Below, one piece after another: positions 34,986-47,852 of a DNA stretch of 64,000 bases (positions are counted from its first letter, which is position 1; each line of letters begins with the position of its first letter). Where the stretch lies: positions 14,866,878 through 14,930,877 of the forward strand of contig NC_064839.1 in NCBI RefSeq assembly GCF_024166365.1, read 5' to 3'. Position numbers and translations under genes: made by a program. The notes beneath the pieces are model-generated. The model saw nothing but the letters and a program-made list of their open reading frames with translations, was not told where the DNA came from and did no database searches. Source of the DNA: Elephas maximus indicus. Its lineage: Eukaryota; Chordata; Mammalia; Proboscidea; Elephantidae.

Positions 34986-36726
34986 CCTGTACTCCATAGG
35001 GTTTCCTTTTCTCTTTTTTTATAATTTTCTTTATTTTGTTGTTGTTGAGAATATACACAGCGAAATACACACCAGTTCAACATTTTCTACATGTACACTG
35101 ATCACATTCTTCAAATTGTGCAACCACTCTCACCTTCCTTTTCTGAGTGTTCCTCCCCCATTAATTCACTGCCCCCTAAGGTTCCTATCTAATCTCTTGA
35201 GTTGCTGTTGTCAATTTGATCCCATATAGATAGTTCTTAAAAGAGCATAGTGCTCAATGCAGACCATTTTTTACTAAAAAAAAAAAAATTTTTTTTTGTT
35301 TTTTAAGTAGTTAAGGAAAACTATTGTTTGGTTTTAAGAAGACAACAGGGAATATATTTGGTTTAAGGTTTAAAGATTATCTCAGGACAGTAGTGTCAGG
35401 GGTTCATCTACCCTTCATGGCTCCAGAAAGTCTGGAGTCCATGAAAATAAGAAATTCTGTTTGGCATTTTTCCCTTCCTGATTCTTCTATGGAATCTTAG
35501 ATCAAAATGTTCAGTAATGGTACCCGAGTACCACCCAGTTCTTCTGGTCTCATGAAAAAGGAGGCAGTTGTTCATGGAGGCAATTAACCATACATTCCAT
35601 ATCCTTCTTCTGTTCCTGACTCTCCTTCCTCTGTTGTTCCAGGTGAACAGACACTAATTGTTGTGCCTTGGATGGCCACTTGCAAGCTTTTAAGACCCCA
35701 GGCACTACCTGACGAACTAGGAGGTAGAGTAGAAGCACTAAACACGTTATTAGGCCAACTAACTGGGATGTCCCATGAAACCATGACCCTAAACCTCCAA
35801 ACCAGGGAACAAAATCCCATGAGATGTTCAGTAGTACATAAGCAGCAGCTACTCTTTTTTTTTTTAATTGTCATTGTTGTAAATACATCTATCACACAAT
35901 TTTTGCAAGTCCAACTTTTTATGGGTGTACAACTTGACAGAATTACACTAATTGGCTACACAGCCCTACCCTTAATCAATGGAATTCTTCCATCACCATT
36001 AACCTGCCGTTTCCCCATCTCTCCTACCCTGGTAACCACTAATAAACTTTGATCTCTATATATTTGCCTTTTCTTGTCTTTTTATATAAGTGAGGTCATT
36101 CAATATTTATCATTTTGGGATTGACTTATCTCACTCAGCATAATGTCTTCCAGCTCCACCCACACTGTAGCATGTTATCAAGACTTTATTTCTCCTACTG
36201 GCTGAGTAGTATTCTATTGTATGTGTGTACCACATTTTGTTTATCCATTCACCCACTGATGGGTATTATGTTGTTTCCACTTTTTGGCTATTATGACATC
36301 TTTCCTTTTGTGATTTGTTTTTTTGTGTGTCTTAAGCCTTCTTTGTCTTTGTCCTTTAGTACTGTTTGCTTTTGTGTTTTGTTGGTTTATTGTACTGAGC
36401 CTTTTTTGGTTCCCTTCTCCCTTCCTTTTGCATAGTTTTTTATGTATTTTCTTAGTGGTTACCATGAATATTTAAGTGCTTGTATTTGTAACATTCTAGG
36501 GTAAGTTGGTACCAACTTAACTTTAGTAACATACAAGAAATTCTGTATCTATACATTCCCCTCCCCCCTTTTCCTCTTGTTATCACTAATTACGTCTTTA
36601 TATATCATGTGTCCTGTAACATGATTTTATCCTCTCTTTTTATATACTTGTTATTAAAAAACACGAAGGACAAAACATTTAGAATTATCAAGCATGAATA
36701 CCTTATTTCTAGCCCCTATACTTGTA

Positions 36727-36888
36727 TCCTGGCAGTGTAGTGGTTAAGTGCTATGGCTGCTAACCAAAAAGTCGGCAGTTCGAATCCGCCAGGCGCTCCT
36801 TGGAAACTCTATGGGGCAGTTCTACTCTGTCCTACAGGGTCGCTATGAGTCGGAATCGACTCAATGGCAGTGGGTTTGGTTTGATTTT
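36727..36888 (+). mobile_element. AfroSINE, complete, plus orientation
   Basis: It shows the A box (ggcagtgtagtggttaag), the B box (cagttcgaatccgcc) and the tail (cgctatgagtcggaatcgac). It is the best copy in the window for reading the consensus. Confidence 0.95.
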
Positions 36889-37562
36889 AAACTTGTCCAT
36901 GCAGTTCCCTTTATTAGGGATCTTTCTTTTTATGTATAGCTTTGAATTACTTTCTAGTTTCTTTTCCCTTCCATCTACAGAACTCCCATTAGCATTTTTT
37001 GTAGGGCTGGTCTGGTAGATAGGAACTCTCTTAGCTTCTGTTTGGGAATATTTTAATTTCATCCTTATTCTTGAAGGATAGTTTCACTGGGTATAGTATT
37101 CCTGGGTGATGGTTTTTTTATTCAGTACTTTAAATATATCATTTCACCGCCTTCTGGCTTCCAGTGTTTCTGAGGAGAAACCTGCACTTAATCTCACTGA
37201 TGATTCTTTGTATGTGACTGCTTCTCTTTCACTGCTTTCAGGATTCTCTCTTTACCTTTAAATTTTGACAGCCTAACTACGATGTGTCTTGGTGTAGATC
37301 TCTTTGGGTTTATTCTGCTTGGGGTTCTTTGAGCTTCTTAGATGTGTAGATTCACGTCCTTCCTTGGATTGGGGAAATTTTCTGTCATTATTTCTTCAAA
37401 TATTCTCTCTGTCCCTTTCTCTCATCTCCTTCTGGAATTTCCACAATGCGTACATTATGTCTCTTGTTGTCCCATAATTCCACTAAGCTGTGCTCAGCCT
37501 TCTTGAGCCTCTGCTCTTTCTGCGCCTCAGTATCCATAATTTTAACTATCTTATTTTCTAAT

Positions 37563-37732
37563 TGGAGCCCTAGTGGTATAGTGGTTAAGTGCTCACCTGC
37601 TAATCAAGGTTGGCAGTTCAAATCCACCAGCTGCTTCTTGGAAACCCTATGGAGTTGTTCTACTCTATCCTATAAGGTCACGATGAGTCAGAATCGACTC
37701 AAAGGCAACAGTTTTTTTTTTTTTTTTTTAAT
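37563..37732 (+). mobile_element. AfroSINE, complete, plus orientation
   Basis: It runs from ggagccctagtggtatagtg to the poly(T)-containing tail near 37732. Flanks tctaatt and ctaattt suggest a short target duplication. Confidence 0.92.
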
Positions 37733-37781
37733 CCTCTAATTTGCTGATTCTTCTTTCTGCCTGATAAAATCTGTTGATAAG

Positions 37782-38273
37782 TGTTATGGAATGAATTGTG
37801 TTCCCTAAAAATGTGTGTCAACTTGGCTAGTCCATGATTCCCAGTATTGTGTGATTGTCCACCATCTTGTCATCTGATGCAATTTTCCTATGTGTTGTAA
37901 ATCCTACCTCTATGATGTTAATGAGGCAGGATTCAATCTACAAGATTAGGTTGTGCCTTAAGTCAACTTCTTTTGAGATATAGAAGAGAGAAGCGAGCAA
38001 AGAGACATAGGGACTTCATACCACCAAGAAACAAGAGCCAGGAGAATAGTGCATCCTTTGGACCCGGGGTCACTTCGCTGAGAAGCTCCTCGACCAGGGA
38101 AGATTGATGACAAGGACCTTCTCCCATAGCCAACAGAGAGAGAAAGCCTTCCCCTGGAGCTGGCACCCTGAATTCAGACTCCTAGCCTCCTGACTGTGAG
38201 AAAAAAAAATTCTCTTTGTTAAAGCCATCCACTTGTGGTATTTCTGTTATAGCAGCACTAGATAACTAAGACA
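37782..38273 (+). mobile_element. Solo MaLR-type LTR
   Basis: It starts tgttatggaatgaattgtgt and ends taactaagaca. Flanks ataag and gtaag are a near-match 5-bp duplication. It was inserted into the HAL1-like element. Confidence 0.9.
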
Positions 38274-39987
38274 GTAAGTCCTTGTGTTGTGTTTCTCATT
38301 TCAGTTACTGTCAATTCCAGTTGCAATATCTCTTTTTTTAAGGTCCTCATTTTGTTCTTGCATTTTTTCCCTTATTTCTTTTAGCTCTTTGTCTATGTTT
38401 TCCCTTAGTTCTTTAATTATGTTTAATGTTGTTGTACTGTATTCTTCCATTTTTTTCATTTAGTCATCCCTAGATGTGCTTTCACTCCCTTTGTCATGTT
38501 CATTTGGATGGGCCATTGTTTCTGTGTTCATTGTGTGTCTTGTGATTTTTTGTTAGGGCATTGGAACTTCCAAGGGTGTTAACTTTCTCAGTTTTCCCCA
38601 GTATTTGGTGTTTTTGCCCACACTACTTTCTGCAAGAAACTTTTAGGTGGGCAGAGCTGTCGGCCTATTCCTGCCATTTCCTCTCCCTCTCTGTGATACC
38701 CCTGTCTCACTCCCTGGTTTAACTGGAATTCAATAGTTTCAGGTCTTGTTTTCAATCTTCAGTCTCACCCAAACACACCAGAGAATACTCTGTGGTCAGT
38801 CTGTCCACCAGCTGGCACCACCACTCAGGTGATATAACATGTATTAATCAATCTTTCCACAAGGGGGCACAGTCCCACCTTTCTGGTTATTACACCCTTC
38901 CCTTCTCTGTTTCTGCAATCATGTTTTTAGTTAGAAAACCCACACTTGGTGAGCCTCCTCTGGGGCTGGGTGTTGCCTTCTGGTTTTGTCCAAGGTTACC
39001 TTCCCTGCTCTCTGGGGGCTGCTTATATCTGAGCTGGCATTCAGGGGAAGCACAGGCAGATGCTCCTCTGTTTCCGGAGAGGAGGGGCTGGCACTCCCCT
39101 GAAAGACCAAGAGATCTGTCTGGTTGGCTTCAAAGCGCCAGTGGCCCTGTGGTGATTGGGGGCACTGTCTCCACTTAGGTGACCCACTTCCTGACTGCAC
39201 TGTAGGGGACCTTCTCTGGGAGTTTGTATCAGTCCAGCAGCCAACAGTTACCAGTTGGGGGAGGGGTAGTCACACTCCAAATAGACTCTCAGGAGGGTCT
39301 GCCTTGTTGTTATCAGAGCCTGCCTTCTAGTATGTTGGCTGTGGGTGTTGCTTCCATTCAAGATACCTGCTTCCTAGCACACGGCAGTCTCAGTCAGCAG
39401 TCCTCAGTGTCAACAAGAAGTGGGGAGCAGACAGCTCCAAACTGACTCCCCAGGAGATCTGTCCTGTTGGTTTCAAAGGCCTGAGCTATGGGATACACAG
39501 GGAGGCAGGCAGAGTGTTGACTATGAGAGTAGGCTCCAGTGCAGGAGGCCATTTGTAGCAATTCATAGTAGGCTTGCAGCCAACACAGCCCAGGTGAGGG
39601 AGGTGCCGGCACAGTCCAAATGGACCTGAGAAGATCTGCCTTGTTGATTTTAGAGCAGAAGCTTGGGGTCCTGTCTCTTTGTACAGGCAAGGGGTGTGGT
39701 GGTTAGAAAAACAGGCACTTCTTCTGAGGCCACTTCCAAAGTTCATAGCAGCTGGTGGCCTGCATGGCTTGGTGGAGGGGAAGGGATGGTGGGAGAAGCT
39801 GTGTTCCTACTGTATGAGATTTGTTGTTGATTCATTGATTCCACCTGTTTGCATTTCCCGCTGCTTTCCTCTGCTCTCAGATTCAGAGTCCCTCAAAACC
39901 TTGCTGTTTCCTTGTTGTATTTCTTGTATCCTTGTGGGGGAGGGTCAGAATGGTGGTCTGTTTATGCTGCCACCTTCCCAGAATTCT

Positions 39988-40162
39988 CCCTCCATAGAGT
40001 TTCCAATGTCTGATTTTTTTGGAAGTAGATAACCAGGCCTTTCTTCCAAGACACCTCTGGGTAGACTCAAACCCCCAGCCTTTCAGCTAGCAACTGAATG
40101 CTTTAACCATTTGTACCACCCAGGAACATGAATAAGAGTTGACTCAATGGGTAACTGGTTTT
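39988..40162 (-). mobile_element. AfroSINE, older long form, reverse
   Basis: It includes accaggcctttcttccaaga and the reversed head ttaaccatttgtaccaccca, and abuts the 5' end of the HAL1-like element. Confidence 0.75.
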
Positions 40163-40508
40163 ACTAATTATTAGTAATTATTTCTAAGTATTATAATGAA
40201 GTTTCTGTTTTCCTCTGTATCTCCTGTAGTTTACACTTTATAAATTTGATGCTATGTTATTTAGTGCATACAGATTCCCAACTACTATATATTACAAACT
40301 GTAGTCCTTTTTTTTTTTTTTTTTGGCCCATTTAATACTTTTGACTTGATGTAAAGATTGCAACTTTTGCTTTCTTTTTGCTTGCATATATCTGAGTTAT
40401 CTTCACCAATTCTTTTACACTTAATATTTCTGAGACACTTTGTTTCAGGTTATCTCTTACATCTAGCATTGAGTAGTATTTTGTTTTATGACTCTGTGAC
40501 TGTTAAGC
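40163..40508 (-). mobile_element. Old L1/HAL1 piece
   Basis: Reverse L1-like sequence (gatgctatgttatttagtgc) that appears to continue at 41142-43300 on the other side of the ERVL LTR. Confidence 0.5.
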
Positions 40509-41141
40509 TGTGTCTGTCAGTCAACTTGGCTGGGCCACGATTCACTGGTTTGATGGTTATGATGTAGTTTGCCAGTCATATAATGTGATCACCTCCATGA
40601 TGGATCTACTATGAGTAGCCAGTCAGTTGAAAGGGAGTTTCCTTGGGGGTGCAGCCTGCATCCAATATAGACAGACTTTCTGGCAAGGCTTCCAGGCTTC
40701 TGTTTGCTCTGGATCCTGTAGCTGGCTCCTGTTCATCTGGTTTCCGGTTCTTGGGACTTGAACTAGCAGCTTACCTGCCAATCTTGGGTTCTGTCAGCCT
40801 CCACAGTCTGTGAGCCAGCAGCCTGCCAGCTTGCCTACTCATCTTGGGATTTGTCAGCCTCTGCGGTCTGTGAGCCAGCGGCCTACCAGCTAACCTGCTA
40901 ATCTTGGGATCTGTCAGCCTCTGCAGCCTGTGAGCCAGAGCCTTGTTGTCTGACCTGCCAATCTTGGATTCACCAGTACCTGCAGCTATGTTAAGTCAGG
41001 AGAACCCTCCAGCCTGACTGACAAACTTGGGACTTTCCAAGTCTTACAACCACATGAGCCATTTCCTTGATATAAATCTCTCTCTCTCTCTCTATACTCA
41101 CTTCACTGGTTTTGCCTCTCTAGAGAATCCAGCCTAAGATA
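40509..41141 (+). mobile_element. ERVL-type LTR with internal tandem repeats
   Basis: It starts tgtgtctgtcagtcaacttg and ends gagaatccagcctaagata. The pattern matches MLT2-type ERVL LTRs, including the (TC)n tract at 41074-41093. The 60-bp repeats at 40741-40980 are listed separately. Confidence 0.8.
40741..40980 (+). repeat. Four 60-bp tandem units inside the LTR
   Basis: The anchor atcttggg or atcttgga recurs at 40781, 40841, 40901 and 40961, exactly 60 bp apart, together with gtctgtgagccag. There are no indels between units. Confidence 0.9.
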
Positions 41142-43300
41142 GGCCCAATCTAAAAAAATTTCTTTAATGGATGAATTAAGCTTATTTACATTTACTTACA
41201 TAACAGATTTGTTTGGCCTCAATTTTATTATTTTATATTTCACTGTTTTACCTAAATATATTTAAAAAGACTTTCACTAACGTGGTCTGTTTTGTTTTAA
41301 TTCTAATATTTAGGAAGAAATCTCTTTTGAGTCTTGTGGTTACCTTTATTCTTACACCTTTTATATAGTATACGTCCTCAAACCAAACCCAGTTCCATCG
41401 AGTTGATTACAACTCATAGTGACCCCATAGGACAGAGCAGAACTGCCTCATAGAGTTTCCAATGCTGTAAATCTTTACAGAAACAGACTGCTACATCTTT
41501 TTTCATGGAGTGGCTTGTGGGTTTGTTAGCAGCCAAGTGCTTAACCACTGCGTCATCAGGGCTCCTTTATATATGTCCTTAGTCCCCTCTTTTTAGTTCG
41601 CTACCAAAATTAACAATATTGTTAGCTCAGAACAGCCTTTTCCTCACTCCTTCCCTCCATTTCTTCCATCACCCAATTTTAGTCATTTGGTATCATTTTA
41701 AAAAGTGTTCATCTGTGCAAACACTAAAATATGCTTAAGCTTTTACTATTTAATATTTCAGTTTTAAATGATCTTTTGACTCATAGATATTACATATGAA
41801 GCAATCAGCAAGTTTATTCTACTTTCTACCTTCCTTCCCCTTTTGCCTATCATTTTCTCCTTAGTTGTATTATACTATCAGCCTTATCCCCATCTTAAGT
41901 CTTAGTTCACAGTTAAATACATTCATTGCTCATCATCAGTCCTTTTGCCAAAGGTTTCCCAATCATTTCTTGGTTGCTTAAACTCAGGTTGATTGATTCA
42001 TAGGAAAAGTTTAAGGAAAAAAATGTTTCCAGAGTTCTTACATGTTCAAAACTGTCTGAAGGGGAGCTTGGTTGGATAGAAAGATCTTTGGCTCATACTC
42101 TCTTTCCTGGAGTGTTTATAGATGTTAACCACTATTCTCTGGCATTCAATGTTGTTACTGAGAAGTATAATGCCAACTTGATTTTCTTTCTCTTATGTCT
42201 TGGTCTTTTGCCTGGATGTCTTAAAGTCATATACTAGAGTGTGTCTTCCTGTCAATTTACTGGGTACAGTCTGGGCCAGTTTTTCTAGGTATACAATGTG
42301 CCCTTTCAATATGCAGATTCAAATCTTCTTTTATTTCAGAAAAGATTTTATGAATTGTGGTTTGGGCTGGATAAGTTCCATTGTTTTGGTTTCTTCTTTG
42401 AGGACTTCAACAATAAGTATAATGGATCTCCCTTGTTAATCTTCTGGATTTATCAATGTCTACTATATGCTTTTTATGTCTTTATTTCTGTTTTCTCGTC
42501 TCTATCCTTTACTGTGTTTTTACGATATCTATTCTTCTTGTGCTCCTTGTAATTTAGTCTACATTCTGAAATGGTTTGTCTTTTTCTTTGACTTTTTTCC
42601 TGTGTTGTGTCAACTTCCATTTCACAATCTCCTTTTTTTAGTTATCTTTTTCTCGAGGTTCCTGTGTTTTTACTTTAGAGTATTTTTCTCCTAGTTTTGT
42701 TTTATTAAGTTTTATCTCCTATCTACCTATCTTAGATAGAGAGTACACTTTGGAGTGTAGATTACAATTTTGATCTGCTTTGTGGCAACACTTTTCTAAC
42801 GGGTTTTCATCATCTACAGAAAAGCTGTATTTCTATTTCTCTTCTTTTTTCTCATAGTATTTTTGTATTCCTTTGGAATAAGATGAGGTTCCTATGAGAG
42901 TGGGGAGCAATGGTTGGGCCAAGGTAACTTCCCACACCCTGCCTCTTTTATAGCCCCTTCTATGACTCTCTGAATCCAGCCTCATTGAGGAGGGCTTCTG
43001 CCTGCAGGCCTGAGTTTCCCAGATCACACCCTGACTTCCGAGGTGATGTCCTTACTTTCAGAAGCCATATCTTGCTGGCGTTTCCTGAGATGTTCCCTCT
43101 GGATTTTCCTAAACCCTTTTTAAGTCTTTTCATTTCCCTTATCTAACCGCCTGTCTAACTTGGATCCTGGTCATAGGTTTCCTCTCTGAGTGGCGTTCTC
43201 TTTACTCTTCCTACTCAGATGAATGATCATGAGATGGATTCTCAAGACAAGGCCAACTACTCTGAAGATCTGACCTTCTCTTTTGGAAATAAAAGCCAAC
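41142..43300 (-). mobile_element. Old L1/HAL1 element, reverse, decayed
   Basis: Reversed L1 endonuclease- and ORF1-like sequence (for example tagagtgtgtcttcctgtca near 42235, the ORF1 RNA-binding region in reverse). It is interrupted by a SINE at 41386-41563. Confidence 0.5.
41386..41563 (-). mobile_element. AfroSINE, long form, reverse
   Basis: It runs from aaacccagttccatcgagtt to the reversed head (cttaaccactgcgtcatcag), with the extra segment gtaaatctttacagaaacag. Confidence 0.88.
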
Positions 43301-43447
43301 GACAACAACAACAAAAAATCAGAAACAAAACAAAAAATAATACACACAGAGGAAAATTAAATTACTCATAATACTTTTATGCAGATTCTCATCATTAACA
43401 GTGCCAAGTATTCCTGCTGGCCTTCTTAATGCAGAGCTGAGATACTG

Positions 43448-43590
43448 TCTTCTGTTTTTTTTTTTTTTAATTTGTGGTGAAAATATACATGACAACACAA
43501 TATACCACCGCCACAATTTCTACATGTACAATTCAGCAACATGGATTATATTCTTCAAGTTGTGCAACTATTCTCACTATCTAAAGGGGA
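43448..43590 (-). mobile_element. HAL1/L1 3' UTR fragment, reverse
   Basis: The poly(T) at 43455-43469 is followed by the 3' UTR also found at 35020-35130 (acatgtacaattcagcaaca, ttcaagttgtgcaact). Confidence 0.75.
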
Positions 43591-43624
43591 CTTTTTAGAT
43601 ATGTAATTCCATGCCTTTTTAGAG

Positions 43625-43770
43625 ATCATCAGTAAATAGGCCCAGAAAGGCAAAATGATTTGCCCAAAGTTATCTAGTGGCAGAGCTAAGAATGAGATCC
43701 AGTTTCCTGACTTACTGTTCAACACTTACCTCATAAGGTGTAAAGAGACCTCAGCTATGTAATTTAGATT
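43625..43770 (-). mobile_element. MIR fragment
   Basis: The stretch aatgatttgcccaaagttat, then ggcagagctaagaatgagat is the reverse MIR core. Confidence 0.65.
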
Positions 43771-43959
43771 TTAGTCTACCTATTGAATTTTCCTTCTTAA
43801 TGTTCACTGGAAGAAACATGGGAAGACAACTGCTCACTGTAAGACCATGTTGTCAAGGTTTTCTAGAGATGTCAGTGTTCTCCTGCTGTAATGTCCCTGA
43901 GCAGCAGATGTTTATACTTGGGTATACAGTACCTCTTATTTTATAATAATATCTTTCTT

Positions 43960-44480
43960 ACTGAACACTTGGTATGTTCCAGGCTCCATGCTAAACACTT
44001 TTTATACAGCATTTCATCTCCAATGCTTTTGATTCATTGAAATTTTTCTATTGTAAAATATTCTGTTAATCAATTCCCCAAGTATTTACTGAATGTCTAC
44101 TATGTGCCCTGCACTGTTCTAGGTACTTAGGCTATTAAAAAAAAAAAACAAAAACCCATTGCCGTTGAGTCAATTCTGACTCATAGCAACCCTACAGGAC
44201 AGAGTAGAACTGCCCCATAGGGTTTCCAAGGAGCAGCCAGTGGATTCGAACTGCCAACCTTTTGGTTAGGACCCGAGCTCTTAACCACTGTGCTACCAGG
44301 GCTCTGCTTGGGCTATATCAGTGAACAAAAACAGACAAAAACTCCTACTCTTGTGGCGCTTACAGTCTGGCCAGGGGAGAGAGACAATAACCAATAAACA
44401 CAACAAATACACAGTCTGTTAGAAGGCTATAGTCTATAGAAGAAGCAATGTAGCAATGTAATGAGAATCAGGCTTGTGAA
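43960..44480 (+). mobile_element. L2/MIR-type old repeat split by a SINE
   Basis: The sequence around ctactatgtgccctgcactg is followed, after the SINE, by cagtgaacaaaaacagacaa, as in L2 3' ends. The SINE interrupts it at 44150-44305. Confidence 0.6.
44150..44305 (-). mobile_element. AfroSINE, reverse
   Basis: A complete copy from aaacccattgccgttgagtc to gctaccagggctc. Flanks acttaggctat and gcttgggctat mark a decayed duplication. Confidence 0.93.
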
Positions 44481-44739
44481 ACAATGGGTGAGCAGCATTT
44501 TTAGATAGGCAGGGTACACCTTATTGAACAATTTAATTAATAATAAGAAACACCATGTAGCTATCATCTAAGGTAACAACAGAGCATTATCAGCATCCTA
44601 GAAGCCCCCATGAACCCCCCGCCTCCCTAGATACAATAATTAATCCCATTTTTGCAAAATTCATTTGCTTATTTTCTCTTAGTTTTACAATCTATGTATT
44701 CTCAAATAATTTAGTTTTGCCTATTTTTAATTTTATATA

Positions 44740-45290
44740 AATGCAATCTTATTATAGATACTCATTTGTGCTGTGCTACTTTCATTCCATATTATGTTTG
44801 TGAGATTCACTCACATTATTATAATTTATTCATTTGCATTGGTATTAGGTATTCTTTCGTGAGATACCACAATTTATTTATTCTTTCTACTGCTGATGAA
44901 TACTGGGTTGTTTCATTTGGAACTATTATGAATGATGTTGATGTGGCCATTTCTCTACATGATTTCTGGTGTGCATGTCTAACAGCTTCCTTGCCTAGAA
45001 GGATATATATCAAGAAAGGGATGGCTCGGTTGTGGGCTATGTGAATGTTCTACTTTACCAAAGGCCTGAGCCAATTTACAGCCCAGCAACAATGTAGAAA
45101 AGTTCCCACTGCTCCAAATCTTTGCCAAAAACTCTGTATTATTAGACTTTTTAACTTTTGACTTTGTAGATATAAAATGGGTAAAAATATGTCTTCTCCC
45201 TCTGGCTACTTTTAAGATCTTCTCTTTGCCTTTGGTGTTCTTCAGTTTCACTATGATGTGTCTGTAAGTGTGGAATCCTTTTATTAATCC
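44740..45290 (-). mobile_element. Old L1 fragments, reverse
   Basis: There are two pieces. 44740-45130 is L1 3'-type sequence. In 45170-45251 the minus frame reads KLKNTKGKEKILKVARGRR, an L1 ORF1 segment. Confidence 0.65.
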
Positions 45291-46733
45291 TGCTTGTTGT
45301 TCAGATTATAACAACTAAATACATTTTAAGACTAAATTTACCATATCCTCCTTACTCTAAAACTGTGCTAGATAGTCAATGAACATTCTGTGATATGGAT
45401 TTAAATGACACAACATTAAACTCTTAGAAATCTAAGTCACCTGCTAGGAATCTATGAAGCCATTTTAAAACACCACTCTAGAGGATATATAACTAAATTA
45501 AATCATTCCCACCACCAGAAGCCATAGGACAAACCCCAAAGCTCTGAATGTGGGTCTAGTGCAAGCATTAACCTTTCTCACAGCAATGGAACCCTTTCCT
45601 CACAGAGCATTATACCTAGAAGCCCACATTTAAGAAAACAAGGCAAGCTGCTTTGGTTCACGGGGTGGCGGGGGGGGGCCCTGGATTGGTGGTGTGAACA
45701 TCAACCGACCTCAAATGGCTACTGCCCATTTAGAAATGGAAACAATGATGCTCTAGTGGGTATGCTAGTCTTCCCTGAATTTAGTTAGAGGGAAGTAATC
45801 TTCCCTGGGGAAGACCCAGAATCCAAATCAGAGCAGTTCCGGGATGCTGCTTGTGTCAGACCATACTGGAAACTAGACAGCCCCTGGGGCAGCGTCTCTG
45901 CTTGTACCATCTGAAAATGAAGACCTACCAGGCAATGCTGCTTCCAAAAATTTTTAATTTGTATTATTTAGGCAATATTCATGAGATACAGGAAGATAAA
46001 GTACATAAACTATTCTTTGCATTAAGGACGCACATTTGGGTTTGAGGAACTTTAAGATAAATTTTGTTTCATTTAACTTTTAAAGAATAAATAATTCAGA
46101 ACTAAACCTTTTATTTCCTGAAATAAAACAAACTCACACCATACATATACTCATACATATACTGTTCACCCAATACTGTGAGTATTTACACACAGCCAAC
46201 CAAAGCTTAGCTTTTCTTTCCTTAGTTTGCTAATACTCCAACATATTAAATACCATTGACTTATTTCTCCACTATCAGGCCCCTTTAGTTATTGTTCTAT
46301 ACACACATGCACTTGAGCCCAAAGGTCTTGGATCTCACCTGCATTATTAGATGCCCTCCAACCATGCCCTCACAGTACTCTCCCCTCCAAAATCTGTAGG
46401 TTCCCTCCCTGCCCTCCACCCAGGCCTCTAAGCCTACCTGCTTCTCTCTCTGCCCCTACCCTGATAAAACTACTTTGACAGGTGGGGCTGTGAATGCATG
46501 CTGGGAGTCTGCAGTCTACAAGGATAATGGAGGTCATGTGAGGAAGGTGGCCCAAAGGAGGAGAGCAGCTACAATGAGAAAAGTTTTCTTGGGCAGAGAA
46601 ATTGGAGAATAAAGTCACGATTAAGCCAAGAGAGAAGCAGGTCAATACTTCTCTCTGACTGAACAAATAAATGCTGGGCTTGACAATGTAGCCTGGAGAT
46701 TCTTCCATATACATATTATCATTATTTTTTTAC
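45291..46733. other. Intronic, unassigned
   Basis: No gene recognised. A short G-run lies at 45669-45678. Ends at the first copy of the transduction's target duplication. Confidence 0.4.
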
Positions 46734-47169
46734 AGCAGCATAGTATTTTTTTTTTGGAAGTTAAGTATTGCCTTTATTGTTGCTACGGAAAACTTCACAT
46801 ACTCCTAGAGGACAGAGTTATATCTTGGTTAACCTATATTAGGGCAACAGCCTCAGACTTATTTTGCAATAAGTATAGTCAGTGATTAACAAAGGTACCA
46901 AGCTGGTAGAAAAGGAGCTAAAACAACATATTTTGACACTCATGCTAACACAAACAAGATGCTCACATACACATGACCAAGTCATAGTACTTCTTCCTAT
47001 CTTCCTTGTCTAGCACCAGATCAGATACAGGAAAAACTATCATCACCCTTCTCTTCCATTTTGTTTTGTAAGGAAGCTTGGCCAGACATCTGAATGATTT
47101 CCCAGTGAGTTATTGGGAACTGGGTGAACAAAATTAGAGAGTGTGATTTTATAAGATTAATATTTTAGG

Positions 47170-47350
47170 GCCTCTGGGTGGCAAAAACTAAGTGCTGAAA
47201 GGTTGGCAGTTCGAATCTATCCAGTGGCACTACAGAAGAAACTCCTGGCAATCTGCTTCTGAAAGGTCACAGTCACAAATATCCTATGAGGCACAGTTCT
47301 ACTCTGACGTACACAAGGTTGACATGTGTTACAATCAACTCGACAGCAAC
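47170..47350 (+). mobile_element. AfroSINE within the transduced segment
   Basis: A diverged plus copy from gggcctctgggtggcaaaaa to caatcaactcgacagcaact. It was carried along from the source locus. Confidence 0.8.
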
Positions 47351-47764
47351 TGGTTTTTGGGTTTCTTTTGGGGGGGGGGTATTTTAGCAATTTTACTAGT
47401 GAAGCAAATTAGAAAGTTATTTAAACAAAATAAAAGCATTTATTTATATCTCATGTAATAGCCAGGTGAACTGCCTCGAAACAGCCTTAAATCCACCTGC
47501 ATGTACACAGGGAGATTTTACTTCATGAAATAGGCCTTAAAGACAAGCCACATCTGATTTTATTTGATCAACAATTGACGATGTTCATTAAGGAAGACTT
47601 ACGCATAAAAACATTTAAAAGATTGTTTAAGGATATATTTTAAAGAAAATAAGTGTATTAAAATACCATAAAAATAATAACATACTTAGAAACATATTTT
47701 TTTAAAAAGGAACTGTAAGACATGTACTCAACGATCAAGAGTTACCCAACCTAAACGTCAATAA

Positions 47765-47852
47765 AAACCAGATGCCATCAGTCAACCTTGTCTTACAGCA
47801 ACCCCATGTGTATTAGAGTAGAACTGTGCTTCACAGGGTTTTCAATGGCTGA
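47765..47852 (-). mobile_element. AfroSINE half, cut by the L1 tail
   Basis: It is the reverse 3' half of a SINE (agatgccatcagtcaacctt to caatggctga) that stops at the L1 poly(A). The other half is not found beyond the L1, which supports transduction. Confidence 0.8.

Larger units (their letters stand above)
35005..39985 (-). mobile_element. HAL1-like element, nearly end to end, reverse
   Basis: On the minus strand the element starts near 39985 (ggcagcataaacagacc), passes a GC-richer 5' UTR (38800-39980), ORF1-like sequence (38280-36890), a short ORF2 C-terminal relic (about 36440-36060) and a 3' UTR to 35005. An LTR (37782-38273) and two SINEs (36727, 37563) were inserted. An ORF1-only L1 derivative fits HAL1. 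Stops are frequent. Confidence 0.65.

Noticed and set aside
34806..35024. 72-residue plus-strand frame as a gene
   Set aside because: It is the start of the RTE endonuclease domain followed by unrelated sequence.
35550..35738. Minus-strand frame with QEQKKDMECMVNCLHEQLP as a CEP89 exon
   Set aside because: It resembles coiled coil by composition but lies in HAL1-like 3' UTR sequence, and the neighbouring exons already join in frame without it.
36727..36800. tRNA gene
   Set aside because: A- and B-box-like sequence belongs to an AfroSINE head; no full cloverleaf, and it continues into the SINE body.
40741..40980. Regularly spaced repeats as a CRISPR array
   Set aside because: Units are tandem without distinct spacers, inside an LTR of a mammalian genome.
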